DNA of 64,000 bases, from assembly GCF_001748145.1 (NCBI RefSeq), contig NZ_BCQA01000001.1, positions 3,932,501 to 3,996,500 of the forward strand. Direction: 5' to 3'. The notes under the pieces are model-generated. The model was not told the DNA's origin. It worked only from the letters and a program-made list of their open reading frames with translations, and ran no database searches. Below are positions 8,280-18,236 of this stretch, one piece after another. The stretch comes from Bosea sp. BIWAKO-01. Its GTDB lineage: Bacteria; Pseudomonadota; Alphaproteobacteria; Rhizobiales; Beijerinckiaceae. A program made the translations under genes and the position numbers. Every line of letters begins with the position of its first letter. The stretch's first letter is position 1.

Positions 8280-10040
8280 ATGAGCGAGATGATGACCGGC
8301 GCGGAAATGGTCGTCCGTGCGCTTCAGGATCAAGGCGTCGAACATCTGTTCGGCTATCCCGGCGGCGCCGTGCTGCCGATCTATGACGCGCTCTTCCTCC
8401 AGGACAAGGTGAAGCACATTCTGGTCCGGCACGAGCAGGGTGCCGTCCATTCAGCGGAGGGCTATGCGCGTTCCTCGGGCAAGGTCGGCTGCGTCCTGGT
8501 GACCTCCGGTCCCGGCGCGACCAACGCCGTCACCGGATTGACCGACGCGCTGCTCGACTCGATCCCGGTTGTCGTCATCACCGGGCAGGTCCCGACGCAT
8601 CTGATCGGCTCCGACGCCTTCCAGGAATGCGATACGGTCGGCATCACGCGTTCCTGCACCAAGCATAATTATCTCGTGAAGAGCATCGCGGATCTGCCGC
8701 GCATCCTGCACGAGGCTTTCTATGTCGCCGCCAACGGCCGTCCCGGGCCGGTCGTCGTCGACATTCCGAAGGACATCCAGTTCGCAAAGGGCGAGTACAC
8801 CCGCCCGCGCGACAACCAGCACAAGACCTACCGTCCGACGGTCAAGGGGGACCTGAACAAGATCAGGGCCGCGGTCGAACTGATGGCCAAGGCGAAGCGC
8901 CCGATCTTCTACACTGGCGGCGGAGTCATCAATTCCGGCACGCACGCCTCGGCGCTGCTGCGCGAACTGGCGCGGCTGACCGGCTATCCTGTCACCTCGA
9001 CACTGATGGGGCTGGGCGCTTTCCCGGCGGCCGACAAGCAGTGGCTCGGCATGCTGGGCATGCACGGCACCTACGAAGCCAATCTTGCGATGCATGACTG
9101 CGACGTCATGATCAATATCGGCGCACGCTTCGACGACCGCATCACCGGTCGGCTCGACGCCTTCTCGCCGCGCTCGAAGAAGATCCATGTCGATATCGAC
9201 CCGTCCTCGATCAACAAGAACGTCAAGATCGACATCGGCATCGTCGGTGATTGCGCCCATGTCCTGGAGGACATGGTCCGGATCTGGCGCGAGACGAGCC
9301 CTCAGGTCGACAAGGAGGCCTTGAAGGGCTGGTGGGAGCAGATCAGCGGCTGGCGCGCGCGTAACAGCCTCGGCTACAAGCAGTCCGGTGCGGTCATCAA
9401 GCCGCAATACGCGATCGAGCGGCTCTATGAGCTGACCAAGGACCGCGACACCTACATCACCACCGAAGTCGGCCAGCACCAGATGTGGGCGGCGCAGTAT
9501 TTCCACTTCCAGGAGCCGAACCGCTGGATGACCTCCGGCGGACTCGGCACCATGGGCTACGGCCTGCCGGCGGCAATCGGCGTGCAAATGGCCCATCCGA
9601 AGGCGCTTGTCGTCGACATCGCCGGCGAAGCCTCGATCCTGATGAACATGCAGGAGATGTCGACGGCAGTGCAGCACCGGCTGCCGGTCAAGATCTTCAT
9701 CCTGAACAACGAATATATGGGCATGGTTCGTCAGTGGCAGGAGCTGCTGCATGGCGGGCGCTATTCTGAGAGCTATTCGGCATCCTTGCCCGATTTCGTG
9801 AAGCTCGCGGAAGCCTATGGCGGCCACGGCATCCGCTGCTCGGACCCGGACCAGCTCGATGACGCGATCCGAGAGATGATCGATACGCCAAAGCCGGTGA
9901 TCTTCGACTGCCTCGTTGCGAAGGAAGAGAACTGCTTCCCGATGATTCCGTCGGGCAAGGCCCATAACGAGATGATCCTGCCCGATTTCGAGGGAAATAC
10001 CGGCGATATCATCGACGCCAGGGGCAAGCAGCTTGTCTGA
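8280..10040 (+). CDS. ilvB: Acetolactate synthase large (catalytic) subunit
   Basis: ThDP-dependent acetohydroxyacid synthase catalytic subunit, first common step of valine, leucine and isoleucine synthesis. 586 aa with the N-terminal catalytic-Glu region RHEQGAVHSAEGYARSSGKVG, a central FAD-binding domain (GARFDDRITG) and a C-terminal ThDP-binding domain (GEASILMNMQEMSTAVQ, NNEYMGMVRQWQ). A GAGGAGAG site lies just upstream of the ATG. It is the first structural gene after the attenuator; the small subunit ilvN is downstream behind two unrelated genes. Confidence 0.95.
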   Translation: MSEMMTGAEMVVRALQDQGVEHLFGYPGGAVLPIYDALFLQDKVKHILVRHEQGAVHSAEGYARSSGKVGCVLVTSGPGATNAVTGLTDALLDSIPVVVITGQVPTHLIGSDAFQECDTVGITRSCTKHNYLVKSIADLPRILHEAFYVAANGRPGPVVVDIPKDIQFAKGEYTRPRDNQHKTYRPTVKGDLNKIRAAVELMAKAKRPIFYTGGGVINSGTHASALLRELARLTGYPVTSTLMGLGAFPAADKQWLGMLGMHGTYEANLAMHDCDVMINIGARFDDRITGRLDAFSPRSKKIHVDIDPSSINKNVKIDIGIVGDCAHVLEDMVRIWRETSPQVDKEALKGWWEQISGWRARNSLGYKQSGAVIKPQYAIERLYELTKDRDTYITTEVGQHQMWAAQYFHFQEPNRWMTSGGLGTMGYGLPAAIGVQMAHPKALVVDIAGEASILMNMQEMSTAVQHRLPVKIFILNNEYMGMVRQWQELLHGGRYSESYSASLPDFVKLAEAYGGHGIRCSDPDQLDDAIREMIDTPKPVIFDCLVAKEENCFPMIPSGKAHNEMILPDFEGNTGDIIDARGKQLV

Positions 10041-10070
10041 GGATCGGCAAGCGGGCGAGGAGGCGCGGGC

Positions 10071-10778
10071 ATGAGCACGATCGGACTGATCGGCGGCATG
10101 AGCTGGGAATCGACTGCGGTTTATTACCGGCTGCTCAATGAGCGGGTGCGCGCCCTCCGGGGCGGGCTGCACTCGGCGGATGTGCTGCTGCATTCGCTCG
10201 ATTTCGCGCCGATCGCCGAGATGCAGGCGAGCGGGGACTGGGCTACGGCCGGCCATCTCCTGGCCGACAGCGCCATCCGGCTCGAGCGGGCGGGCGTGAA
10301 CTGTATCCTGCTGTGCACCAATACCATGCACAAGCTGGCGGACCGGATCACGGCTGCGACTCGCGTGCCGTTCCTGCATCTGGCCGACGTGACCGCGACG
10401 GCGATCCGCAAGAGCCCGTCGCGGCGGCCGCTCTTGCTGGCGACGCGCTTCACGATGGAACAGGCTTTCTATCGCGAGCGCCTCGCTGCGTTCGGCGTCG
10501 AGGCCATGGTTCCCGATGCCGAACAGCGCGACGATGTCCATCGCATCATCTACGAGGAACTCTGCCGTGGCCGGATCGAGCCTGCCTCGAAGGCACGCTA
10601 TCTCGACATCGTTGCTGCGGCCGTAAGGCAGGGCGCGGACGGGGTGATCCTTGGCTGCACCGAGATCACCCTCCTGGTCTCGCAAGCGGATTTCGACATC
10701 CCGGTCTTCGACACGACGGCGTTGCATGTCGAAGCGGCGCTCAATTTCGGCCTGGAAGCGGCGAGCCAGGCGGCATGA
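10071..10778 (+). CDS. Aspartate/glutamate racemase family protein
   Basis: 235-aa cofactor-independent racemase of the Asp/Glu superfamily. Both catalytic cysteines are present, in LLCTNTMHK and LGCTEITLL, and the N-terminus IGLIGGMSWESTAVYY is typical of the YgeA/aspartate racemase branch. The exact substrate cannot be read from sequence. It sits 30 nt after ilvB and overlaps the next gene by 4 nt (ATGA), so it is probably cotranscribed between ilvB and ilvN. Confidence 0.85.
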   Translation: MSTIGLIGGMSWESTAVYYRLLNERVRALRGGLHSADVLLHSLDFAPIAEMQASGDWATAGHLLADSAIRLERAGVNCILLCTNTMHKLADRITAATRVPFLHLADVTATAIRKSPSRRPLLLATRFTMEQAFYRERLAAFGVEAMVPDAEQRDDVHRIIYEELCRGRIEPASKARYLDIVAAAVRQGADGVILGCTEITLLVSQADFDIPVFDTTALHVEAALNFGLEAASQAA

Positions 10779-11464
10779 AGCTCCTGATCGGAAACAAGTG
10801 CTACTCGTCCTGGTCGCTGCGGGCTTGGCTCCTGCTGCGCGCCAAGGGCATTGCCTTCGAAGAGAAGCTCGTCCTGCTCGACGAACCTGGCTTCAAGGAG
10901 GCGATCTTCGCCGAGGCTCCGGGCAGCGGCGGCACCGTGCCGACGCTGGTCGACGGGGACATCGCGACGTGGGAGACGCTCGCGATCATGGAATACCTGC
11001 ATGACAGCTATCCCGATCTCGGGATCTGGCCAAGGGACCGGGCGGCGCGCGCGCATGCCCGTGCCATGTCGAGCGAGATGCATGCCGGCTTCTTTGGGTT
11101 GCGCCGGGCCTGTCCAATGAATCTCGGCAAGCGCTTTGCGGCACGCGATCGCGGAGGCGACGTCGCGAAGGATGTCGCCCGTATCACTGCGCTCTGGCGC
11201 GAGGCTCGTTCCCGCTTCGGCGAGGCGGAGGGAGGGCCCTTCCTCTTCGGCGCCTTCTCGGCAGCCGATGCCATGTATGCGCCTGTCGTCACAAGGCTTG
11301 ATACCTATTCGATCCCGGTCGACCCGGTCAGTGCGGCCTATATGGCCGCGGTGCTCGACCATCCCTCCTATCGGGATTGGCTGAAGGCCGCCCTGGCCGA
11401 GCCCTGGATCGTAACCCAGGACGAGGTCGACGAGCCCGCCATCGCCAATCTCCGTCACGTCTAG
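10775..11464 (+). CDS. Glutathione S-transferase family protein
   Basis: 229-aa cytosolic GST fold. The N-terminal thioredoxin-like part is MKLLIGNKCYSSWSLRAWLLL with the cis-Pro region GGTVPTLVDGD and the glutathione contact WETLAIMEYL. The C-terminal half is helical (PFLFGAFSAADAMYAPVVTRL). The SSWS motif suggests a Ser-type GST. Substrate unknown. It starts inside the racemase stop codon and is followed by ilvN after 34 nt. Confidence 0.85.
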   Translation: MKLLIGNKCYSSWSLRAWLLLRAKGIAFEEKLVLLDEPGFKEAIFAEAPGSGGTVPTLVDGDIATWETLAIMEYLHDSYPDLGIWPRDRAARAHARAMSSEMHAGFFGLRRACPMNLGKRFAARDRGGDVAKDVARITALWREARSRFGEAEGGPFLFGAFSAADAMYAPVVTRLDTYSIPVDPVSAAYMAAVLDHPSYRDWLKAALAEPWIVTQDEVDEPAIANLRHV

Positions 11465-11498
11465 TTCCGAATTCCGCTTCAGCTCCTGCAGGTGTCCG

Positions 11499-12041
11499 AT
11501 GCCGACGTCAGCCACGCATTATCCGAACGCTCCCAAGATCCAGCCGGTCGCCCGCCACACGCTGGCGGTGATCGTCGACAATGAACCGGGCGTTCTCGCC
11601 CGCATCGCCGGGCTGTTCTCAGGCCGCGGCTACAATATCGAGAGCCTCACCGTCTCAGAAACCGAGCACGAGAAGCACATCTCGCGCATCACCGTGGTCA
11701 CGTCGGGGACCGCCAACGTCATCGAGCAGATCAAGGCACATCTCGACCGGCTGGTGCCCGTGCACCGGGTCGTCGACCTGACGCTGCAGGGGGAGGCGCT
11801 GGAGCGCGAGCTCGCCTTGGTCAAGGTCGTCGGCAAGGGCGACCATCGGGTCGAGGCAATGCGGCTTGCGGCGGCTTTTGGCGCGCGGACACTCGATGCC
11901 TCCCTGACCTCCTTCGTTTTCGAGCTTACGGGCTCGACCGAGGAGATCGAGCGGTTCATCAAGCTGATGACCGTGGTCGGGCTCACTGAAGTCTCGCGCA
12001 CCGGCATCGCGGCGATGAGCCGCGGCCCTGAGGCGATGTGA
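11499..12041 (+). CDS. ilvN: Acetolactate synthase small (regulatory) subunit
   Basis: 180-aa regulatory subunit that activates IlvB and confers valine feedback inhibition. The N-terminal ACT domain is clear (HTLAVIVDNEPGVLARIAGLFS, then GYNIESLTVSETE), followed by the ALS_ss C-terminal domain. Length matches the IlvN/IlvH family. It is separated from ilvB by two genes, so the subunits are encoded apart but probably on one transcript. Confidence 0.93.
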   Translation: MPTSATHYPNAPKIQPVARHTLAVIVDNEPGVLARIAGLFSGRGYNIESLTVSETEHEKHISRITVVTSGTANVIEQIKAHLDRLVPVHRVVDLTLQGEALERELALVKVVGKGDHRVEAMRLAAAFGARTLDASLTSFVFELTGSTEEIERFIKLMTVVGLTEVSRTGIAAMSRGPEAM

Positions 12042-12050
12042 TCTAGGGCG

Positions 12051-12272
12051 ATGGATGCGGCTTCGCTCAATATGGTGGCGCTTGCGCTCGGGGCGGTCGG
12101 GTTCGGCTGCTTCGCCTGGCCGATCATTCAGCGGCTCAATGGCAAGGCGCCGGCGGAAGCTCCCGGCAGCGGCAAGAGCCTGCGCTCGCCGCTGTGGTGG
12201 GCCGGCTTCGTCCTGACGGTTGCAGCGATCTTCCTGCAGCGCATCGCCAGCCAGCAGGCAGGCGGGGGCTGA
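12051..12272 (+). CDS. Small two-helix membrane protein
   Basis: 73-aa hypothetical protein starting 9 nt after ilvN. Two hydrophobic segments (about residues 7-25 and 50-66) flank a polar loop rich in Gly, Pro and Ser, so it is probably an inner-membrane hairpin. I do not recognise a family. Its position suggests it is the last gene of the ilvB-ilvN transcript. Confidence 0.55.
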   Translation: MDAASLNMVALALGAVGFGCFAWPIIQRLNGKAPAEAPGSGKSLRSPLWWAGFVLTVAAIFLQRIASQQAGGG

Positions 12273-12333
12273 TGCATCGGCTCGAAAACTGGATTGCGGT
12301 TTTGGCGGAAACCGGCGCCAACCCAGAAGGTTA

Positions 12334-12370
12334 GCTCATCGGGTCGGATAGGATATGCGGCCCGATGAGC
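12334..12370. terminator. Convergent-gene hairpin
   Basis: Perfect 10-bp inverted repeat GCTCATCGGG / CCCGATGAGC (12334-12343 and 12361-12370) between the 73-aa gene (+) and the DUF924 gene (-). It probably ends transcription from both sides, although a T-run is lacking. Confidence 0.5.
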
Positions 12371-12388
12371 TGGCGCGCCGCGCTGGCC

Positions 12389-12934
12389 TCAGCCGCTGAA
12401 GCCGCCTGCGTCGAGAAACGCGCGCTCGTCGGGTGTCGTGTCGCGGCCGAGAATGGCATTGCGATGCGGGAAGCGTCCGAAGTCGCGAATGATGTCGCGA
12501 TGGATGATCGCGTATTTGGTGCTGTCCTCATCGCCCGAGGCGCGGCTCAGATCGATGCAGCGTTCCTGATGGTCCAGCTCTTCGGAATGCATGAAGGGCA
12601 TGTAGAAGAAGCGCCGCTCAGGATTGGTGAAATGCTGGTCGAAGCCGCGGGCGATGGCGCGCTCGGCGACCTCGACTGCGAGATCGTCGCTGGCGAAGGC
12701 CTCGGGCGAGCCGCGGTACAGGTTGCGCGGAAACTGGTCCAGCAAGATGAGCAGCGCATAGGCGCCTTCGGGGGTCGCTTCCCAAGCGCCGAGCTTGGCC
12801 GCCGCGGCGGCGCGCTGGGCCTCGAGAAAGCGATCGCGGATTTCCTGGTCGAAGGCGTCGTCCTTGTCGAACCACTTATCCGGTCCGGCTTGCCGCCAGA
12901 AGGCGACGGTCTCGGCGGCCGTAGGCAAGCTCAT
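12389..12934 (-). CDS. DUF924 family protein
   Basis: 181-aa helical protein with the family hallmark LLILLDQFPRNLYRGSPEAFASD and FFYMPFMHSEELDHQERCIDL. DUF924 proteins resemble TPR-like helical folds, but no activity is established. It is a single gene, convergent with the ilvN cluster and divergent from the TetR gene. Confidence 0.88.
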   Translation of the reverse strand: MSLPTAAETVAFWRQAGPDKWFDKDDAFDQEIRDRFLEAQRAAAAAKLGAWEATPEGAYALLILLDQFPRNLYRGSPEAFASDDLAVEVAERAIARGFDQHFTNPERRFFYMPFMHSEELDHQERCIDLSRASGDEDSTKYAIIHRDIIRDFGRFPHRNAILGRDTTPDERAFLDAGGFSG

Positions 12935-13110
12935 ACTCTATCTCCAGATCGGATAACGTATTGTCCGTGAAGCGCAATTTCGACAGCCGCCGGGACGGAT
13001 GGCGGCGCAGATTGCCCCATTTCGGGCCGGAGTGGAACCCGGTTGAGCCCAGCGCGAGGATCTTCGTGCGCTGGCCCTTGCGCTGGGAAATGCCTTCCTG
13101 TAGAAACCGA

Positions 13111-13125
13111 ACCGTAACGTACGGT
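13111..13125. promoter_or_regulatory. Palindromic operator candidate upstream of the TetR gene
   Basis: ACCGTA-ACG-TACGGT, a 6-3-6 perfect inverted repeat ending 9 nt before the TetR start codon. It is a natural candidate for autoregulation and for control of the downstream ilvC. Confidence 0.5.
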
Positions 13126-13133
13126 ACTGATCC

Positions 13134-13790
13134 TTGAGCGCCATTCCCGACACAGCAAGCGAAGGACTGACGGCCCGGCAACAGGCCGTGCTGGATGCTG
13201 TCCTTGGCCTGATGGTCGAGAAGGGAGAGCACCTGACGATGACGGCTGTCGCCCGGCGCGCGAGCTGCTCGAAGGAAACCCTCTACAAGTGGTTCGGCGA
13301 TCGTGACGGCCTGCTGACCGCGACCGTGCAGTGGCAGGCCTCGAAGGTGCGGGCCGGCAATTATGATCGCCAGAAGCTCGATGCCCTGACGCTGCGCGAA
13401 AGCCTGACGCGTTTCGCGACGAACTGGCTCAATGTGATCACCAGCGACACCTCGATTGCACTGAACCGGATTGCCATCAGCCAGGCCGGATCGAAGGCCG
13501 GTAACCTCGGCGGGATCGTGCTGGCGAACGGACGTGTCGCCATCGGCGAACGCCTGAAGCCGGTTCTCGACGCAGGCCGCGAGGCGGGGCTCCTGGCCTT
13601 CGATGATACGGAGACCGCGTTTCGCGCATTCCTCGGCCTTGTCGGGCGCGATGTGCAGATCAGGCTGCTGCTGGGTGATGCGCTCGTGCTGAGCCCGGCG
13701 GAGAACGAGCGCGATGCAGCGCGCGCAACCGATCAATTCCTCACTCTGTACGGCGCGGTTGAAGCCGCTCCGGGCAAAGAAAAACTCTAA
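13134..13790 (+). CDS. TetR/AcrR family transcriptional regulator
   Basis: 218-aa regulator. The N-terminal helix-turn-helix is TMTAVARRASCSKETLYKWFGDRDGLLTA (about residues 37-65) and the C-terminal half is the ligand/dimer domain. The start is a TTG at 13134; no earlier start is possible without running into the palindrome, and a GTG at 13188 is the alternative. It lies 21 nt upstream of ilvC on the same strand, suggesting cotranscription and local control. The ligand is unknown. Confidence 0.82.
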   Translation: MSAIPDTASEGLTARQQAVLDAVLGLMVEKGEHLTMTAVARRASCSKETLYKWFGDRDGLLTATVQWQASKVRAGNYDRQKLDALTLRESLTRFATNWLNVITSDTSIALNRIAISQAGSKAGNLGGIVLANGRVAIGERLKPVLDAGREAGLLAFDDTETAFRAFLGLVGRDVQIRLLLGDALVLSPAENERDAARATDQFLTLYGAVEAAPGKEKL

Positions 13791-14831
<1,041 letters not shown>

Positions 14832-14856
14832 TCGGGCTCAGCCTCTGACCCTCAGA

Positions 14857-14888
14857 CTTGGCGAGCCGGTGCAATATCGCTCGCCAAG
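14857..14888 (+). terminator. Hairpin after ilvC
   Basis: CTTGGCGAGC (14857-14866) pairs perfectly with GCTCGCCAAG (14879-14888); the stem can extend through CCCTCAG/CTGAGAGGG with a bulge. No strong T-run follows, so it may be a 3'-protecting hairpin rather than an efficient terminator. Confidence 0.5.
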
Positions 14889-14920
14889 CGCCTGAGAGGG
14901 TTAACAAATCATTGATTCCA

Positions 14921-14958
14921 AGAGGGCGGATGCAGTAATGTGTCCGCCCTCTCGCCTT
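14921..14958 (+). terminator. Second hairpin downstream of ilvC
   Basis: AGAGGGCGGA (14921-14930) with TCCGCCCTCT (14942-14951), a perfect 10-bp stem followed by CGCCTTTCC. It is a weak intrinsic terminator. Confidence 0.5.
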
Positions 14959-15021
14959 TCCGGGCGTGGAACCGGTTCCACTCCGATGCGTTCGTCGAGG
15001 CAGTCGTACGTGGAGGCGGCC

Positions 15022-15135
15022 ATGAGGACGATGAACCTGAACAGTGTCATTGACAGCCCTATCTGTGCGCGGGCCTTGCTTGCAGTGTCGCTCGTGATCG
15101 TATTTGCCGCGGTGTTCGGACTTTTCGGATACTGA
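15022..15135 (+). CDS. Small single-pass membrane protein
   Basis: 37-aa open frame with ATG at 15022 and a good GGAGG site 5 nt upstream. The C-terminal half (ARALLAVSLVIVFAAVFGLFGY) is one hydrophobic helix that ends at the stop. No family is recognised. The longer frame to 14938 overlaps a hairpin. It lies alone between ilvC and a bidirectional terminator. The call rests on the ribosome site and hydrophobicity only. Confidence 0.4.
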   Translation: MRTMNLNSVIDSPICARALLAVSLVIVFAAVFGLFGY

Positions 15136-15192
15136 AAGGCGCTTGCGTCAGGCGGCAGGGTTTGGCGAAGGACGCCGTATCATCGAAAACGG

Positions 15193-15225
15193 AAAGGCCT
15201 CCGGCGTCTTGCGCCGGAGGCCTTT
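15193..15225. terminator. Bidirectional terminator
   Basis: Perfect 14-bp stem AAAGGCCTCCGGCG / CGCCGGAGGCCTTT with loop TCTTG. It has T-rich and A-rich flanks on both sides, so it works for the comEA-like gene (-) and the small + strand gene. Confidence 0.8.
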
Positions 15226-15247
15226 CTCTTCGCAGAGATAGCGGGGG

Positions 15248-15622
15248 TCAGAACGTGATCTTGTCCTTGATGTCGGATTCGACATTCGAGGGCAGGACGC
15301 TGCGCTTCACGAGATCATTGAAATCTTTGAACTTCGCCTTGGAGCGCTCCTCGATGATTTTCTTGGAGCGCGCTTCGCCGATGCCCTTGAGACTGTCGAG
15401 TTCGGCGGCGGTCGCGGTGTTGATGTTGATCTTCTTGACCTGAGCGGCGGCTGCGGGCTGGGCGGGCTTGGCGGCAGTGCCAGCGGCGGGCGCTGCGGGC
15501 GTCGCGACTGGGGCCGGGGCACGTGCGGGAGCACTCGGCTGCGTGGCGGGCTGTTGTGCGAAGGCGAAGCCGGCGGTCAGCGCGAGGGCGACGATCGGCG
15601 AGATGATGCGCGAAAGGCTCAT
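15248..15622 (-). CDS. ComEA-like helix-hairpin-helix protein
   Basis: 124-aa exported protein with a signal peptide (residues 1-22, ending ...GFAFAQ), a Pro/Ala-rich linker (25-60) and a C-terminal helix-hairpin-helix domain starting at KKININTATAAELDSLKGIGEARSKKII. The fold binds DNA in ComEA-like competence receptors; whether this short rhizobial version acts in DNA uptake is unproven. It ends at the bidirectional terminator. Confidence 0.85.
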   Translation of the reverse strand: MSLSRIISPIVALALTAGFAFAQQPATQPSAPARAPAPVATPAAPAAGTAAKPAQPAAAAQVKKININTATAAELDSLKGIGEARSKKIIEERSKAKFKDFNDLVKRSVLPSNVESDIKDKITF

Positions 15623-15833
15623 GGTTGGACTCCATAGTCCTGCCCCGGGAGGGTAGCATCGGACAGGCGCCGGGTCGCCCGCCTCGACAACGCCGGCAGC
15701 CTGGAGCCGTTCGGCGTGCCGCGTCAGATTCGCACTGGTGAGTGGCGATATCGCGACGCAACGCCGTCAATTCGCGCCTTCTGGCCTGAACCCGCCCTGA
15801 ATGCGCCGTTCAGTGTTTGGACGGTTTTCGGGA

Positions 15834-16358
15834 TCAGCGCGTCACGAACTCGGCCAGCCGTCCGGCACCATAGAGCAGGCCAAAGCCCCATGCGAAAGAC
15901 GCGGCCCAGTTGGCGAGCTGGAACGGCAGGAACGGCATCTTCACGATGCCGGCGACAATGCCGATGACCGCCCGCAGCGGGCCGAAGAAGTGGCCGATGA
16001 GAATGCTGAAGATGCCCCATTTCTCGAAGAAGGCATGTCCCTTCTCGAGCAGTTCCGGGTTGTTCTTGAGCGGCCAGGTTTCTCCGATGCGCGGGCCGAG
16101 CACGATGCCAGCCCAGTAGGAGATCCAGAAGCCGCAGCCCGCGCCGAGCGAGGCCGCGAAAGCCAGCGGAACCAGGTCTAGACCAGAGGCTCCCGCCGCC
16201 GCGCCGAAGGCGGTGAAGAACACCGTGGCGGGTACGAGCCAGGACAGCACCGCGACACATTCGGCGAAGGCCACCAGAAAGACGATCGGGATCGCCCATT
16301 GCTGGTTGGTGCGCATGAACTCGACGAGTCCCTGCATCAGGCTTTCGAGTTGCTGCAT
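15834..16358 (-). CDS. DedA family membrane protein
   Basis: 174-aa inner-membrane protein of the DedA/SNARE-associated family, involved elsewhere in lipid flipping and membrane homeostasis. Family landmarks are the GAGCGFWISYWAG segment and the amphipathic FFEKWGIFSILIGHFFGPLRAVIGIVAG region with the conserved G-x-F-x-G-P-x-R. About four membrane helices are visible. It stands alone, divergent from the ABC ATPase gene. Confidence 0.88.
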   Translation of the reverse strand: MQQLESLMQGLVEFMRTNQQWAIPIVFLVAFAECVAVLSWLVPATVFFTAFGAAAGASGLDLVPLAFAASLGAGCGFWISYWAGIVLGPRIGETWPLKNNPELLEKGHAFFEKWGIFSILIGHFFGPLRAVIGIVAGIVKMPFLPFQLANWAASFAWGFGLLYGAGRLAEFVTR

Positions 16359-16556
16359 GAGGGTCGAGATCTTTCAGGCCAAGGCGCTGGCTTATCGCTG
16401 TCCCGGGCCGCGGATGCAACAGCTGCGCGCTGCGGCGAATCTGCCGGGCAAGACCAAGGTTGGGTTGCCTTCCGGAGGCGATCACCTAGAGTTTCGCCAA
16501 ACGAACGCGATATTCGGCCAGTGCGCTTGGCGCAGCAGGCCGTTGGGGAACGCTTT

Positions 16557-17441
16557 ATGGAGCTTCAAGACCGCCTGCACACTGGTGCGGGCCCCGCTGG
16601 CGTGCCCGGGGCGGATACCGCACCAGCTGTCAATCTCAGCGGCATCGACATCACCTTCCAGCTTGCAGGCGGGCATCGCTACAAGGCGGTGACCGGCATC
16701 GATCTCACCGTCTCGGCCGGGGAGTTCGTCTCGGTCGTAGGGCCGACCGGCTGCGGAAAGTCGACCTTGCTCAATGCTGCGGCTGGGCTGCTGACCCCGT
16801 CTGCCGGCAAGGTCGGAATATTCGGCAAGCCGCTCTCGGGGCTGAACGTGCGCGCGGGCTATCTCTTCCAGCAGGATGCGCTAATGCCGTGGAAGACGGC
16901 GCTGCAGAATGTCGCCGTGGCGCTGGAGCCGATGGGTGTGCCGGCCGCGGAGGCCGATGCCCGTGCCCGGGACTGGCTCGGCCGTGTCGGCCTGCGTGCC
17001 TTCGTCGATCGGTATCCGCATATGCTCTCGGGTGGTCAGCGCAAGCGCGTCAGCCTCGCGCAGATGCTGATCCGCAATCCCGAAATCCTGCTGATGGACG
17101 AGCCGTTCGGGCCGCTCGACGCGCAGACCCGGCAGATCATGGGCAACCTGCTGCTGGATCTCTGGTCGAAGGATCGAAAGGCCTTGATCTTCGTCACGCA
17201 TGATCTCGAAGAGGCGATCGCGCTCTCCGACCGCGTCGTAGTGATGTCGGCGGGGCCGGCCGCCGGAATCGTCGCCGATTACAGGGTCACCCTGCCGCGC
17301 CCGCGCGACATCGCCGAGATTCGGCTGGAAAAGGCCTTCCACGAGATCCATCGCGACATCTGGTCGTCGCTGCGCGTCGAGGTGCAGAAGGCTTACGCCA
17401 TGGGCGAAGGCAAGGAACTGGTGCAGGGAGACGCCTCGTGA
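16557..17441 (+). CDS. ABC transporter ATP-binding protein, nitrate/sulfonate/taurine type
   Basis: 294-aa ATPase. Walker A GPTGCGKST, signature LSGGQRKRVSLAQ, Walker B EILLMDEPFGPLD and switch His (FVTHD) are all present. It resembles SsuB/TauB/NrtD ATPases. The ATG at 16557 gives a standard length; the open frame continues upstream to 16299 without homology. Its stop overlaps the GTG of the permease gene. A matching binding protein is 3 kb away beyond a LysR gene and a nitrilase. Confidence 0.88.
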   Translation: MELQDRLHTGAGPAGVPGADTAPAVNLSGIDITFQLAGGHRYKAVTGIDLTVSAGEFVSVVGPTGCGKSTLLNAAAGLLTPSAGKVGIFGKPLSGLNVRAGYLFQQDALMPWKTALQNVAVALEPMGVPAAEADARARDWLGRVGLRAFVDRYPHMLSGGQRKRVSLAQMLIRNPEILLMDEPFGPLDAQTRQIMGNLLLDLWSKDRKALIFVTHDLEEAIALSDRVVVMSAGPAAGIVADYRVTLPRPRDIAEIRLEKAFHEIHRDIWSSLRVEVQKAYAMGEGKELVQGDAS

Positions 17442-18229
17442 ACCGCCTGACGCTCCTTGCACTGCAGATTCTCGTTGCGGTCGTGTTCCTGCTGATCTGG
17501 CACGTCTTCACCGTCTATCCGCTGCTCGGCGACACCAAGACGATCCAGTTCTTCTTCTCGACGCCGCTGCAGGTCCTCGGTCGAACCTGGACCCAGCTCA
17601 CTGGCGGCGACATCTATTTCCATCTCGGCATCACGCTGACCGAGACCGTGCTCGCCTTCGTCATCGGCTCGGCGGCGGGCATCTTCTTCGGCTTCACCTT
17701 CGCGCGCCGGCAACTGATGGCGGCGGTGTTCGACCCCTATATCAAGGCGGCCAATGCGTTGCCGCGCGTGGTGCTGGCGCCGATCTTCGCGCTCTGGTTC
17801 GGCCTCGGTATCTGGTCGAAGGTGGCGCTCGGCTTCACGCTGGTCTTCTTCATCGTCTTCTTCAATGTCTACCAGGGCGTTCGCGAGGTCTCGCCGACGG
17901 TGCTCGCCAATGCCCGCATGCTCGGCATGAACGAACGCCAGCTCTTCCGCCATGTCTACTGGCCGTCGGCCCTGACCTGGATGTTCTCCTCGCTGCACAC
18001 CTCTGTCGGCTTTGCGCTGGTCGGTGCGGTCGTCGGCGAATATCTCGGCTCGTCGGCTGGCCTCGGCTACAAGATCCATGAGGCTGAGAGCGTCTTCGAT
18101 GTCACCGGCGTGTTCTCCGGCATGCTGATCCTGGCGCTCTTCGTGATCGTGATCGATTCGCTTGTCACCTTCGTCGAGAAGCGCCTGCTGGTCTGGCGGC
18201 CCGGACAGAGCGCGACCACGACGACATAA
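17438..18229 (+). CDS. ABC transporter permease, SsuC/TauC type
   Basis: 263-aa inner-membrane permease with about six helices and the EAA loop region (VSPTVLANARMLGMNERQLFRHVYWPSALTWMF) that contacts the ATPase. GTG start overlaps the ATPase stop. Together with the ATPase and the NMT1-type binding protein at 20385 it makes a complete importer for a small organic anion or nitrogen/sulfur compound. Confidence 0.88.
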   Translation: MNRLTLLALQILVAVVFLLIWHVFTVYPLLGDTKTIQFFFSTPLQVLGRTWTQLTGGDIYFHLGITLTETVLAFVIGSAAGIFFGFTFARRQLMAAVFDPYIKAANALPRVVLAPIFALWFGLGIWSKVALGFTLVFFIVFFNVYQGVREVSPTVLANARMLGMNERQLFRHVYWPSALTWMFSSLHTSVGFALVGAVVGEYLGSSAGLGYKIHEAESVFDVTGVFSGMLILALFVIVIDSLVTFVEKRLLVWRPGQSATTTT

Positions 18230-18236
18230 GGCCGGC

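Noticed and set aside
8451..10727. 758-codon open frame on the minus strand
   Set aside because: Antisense to ilvB and the racemase, with the low-complexity composition of a high-GC shadow frame; no domain.
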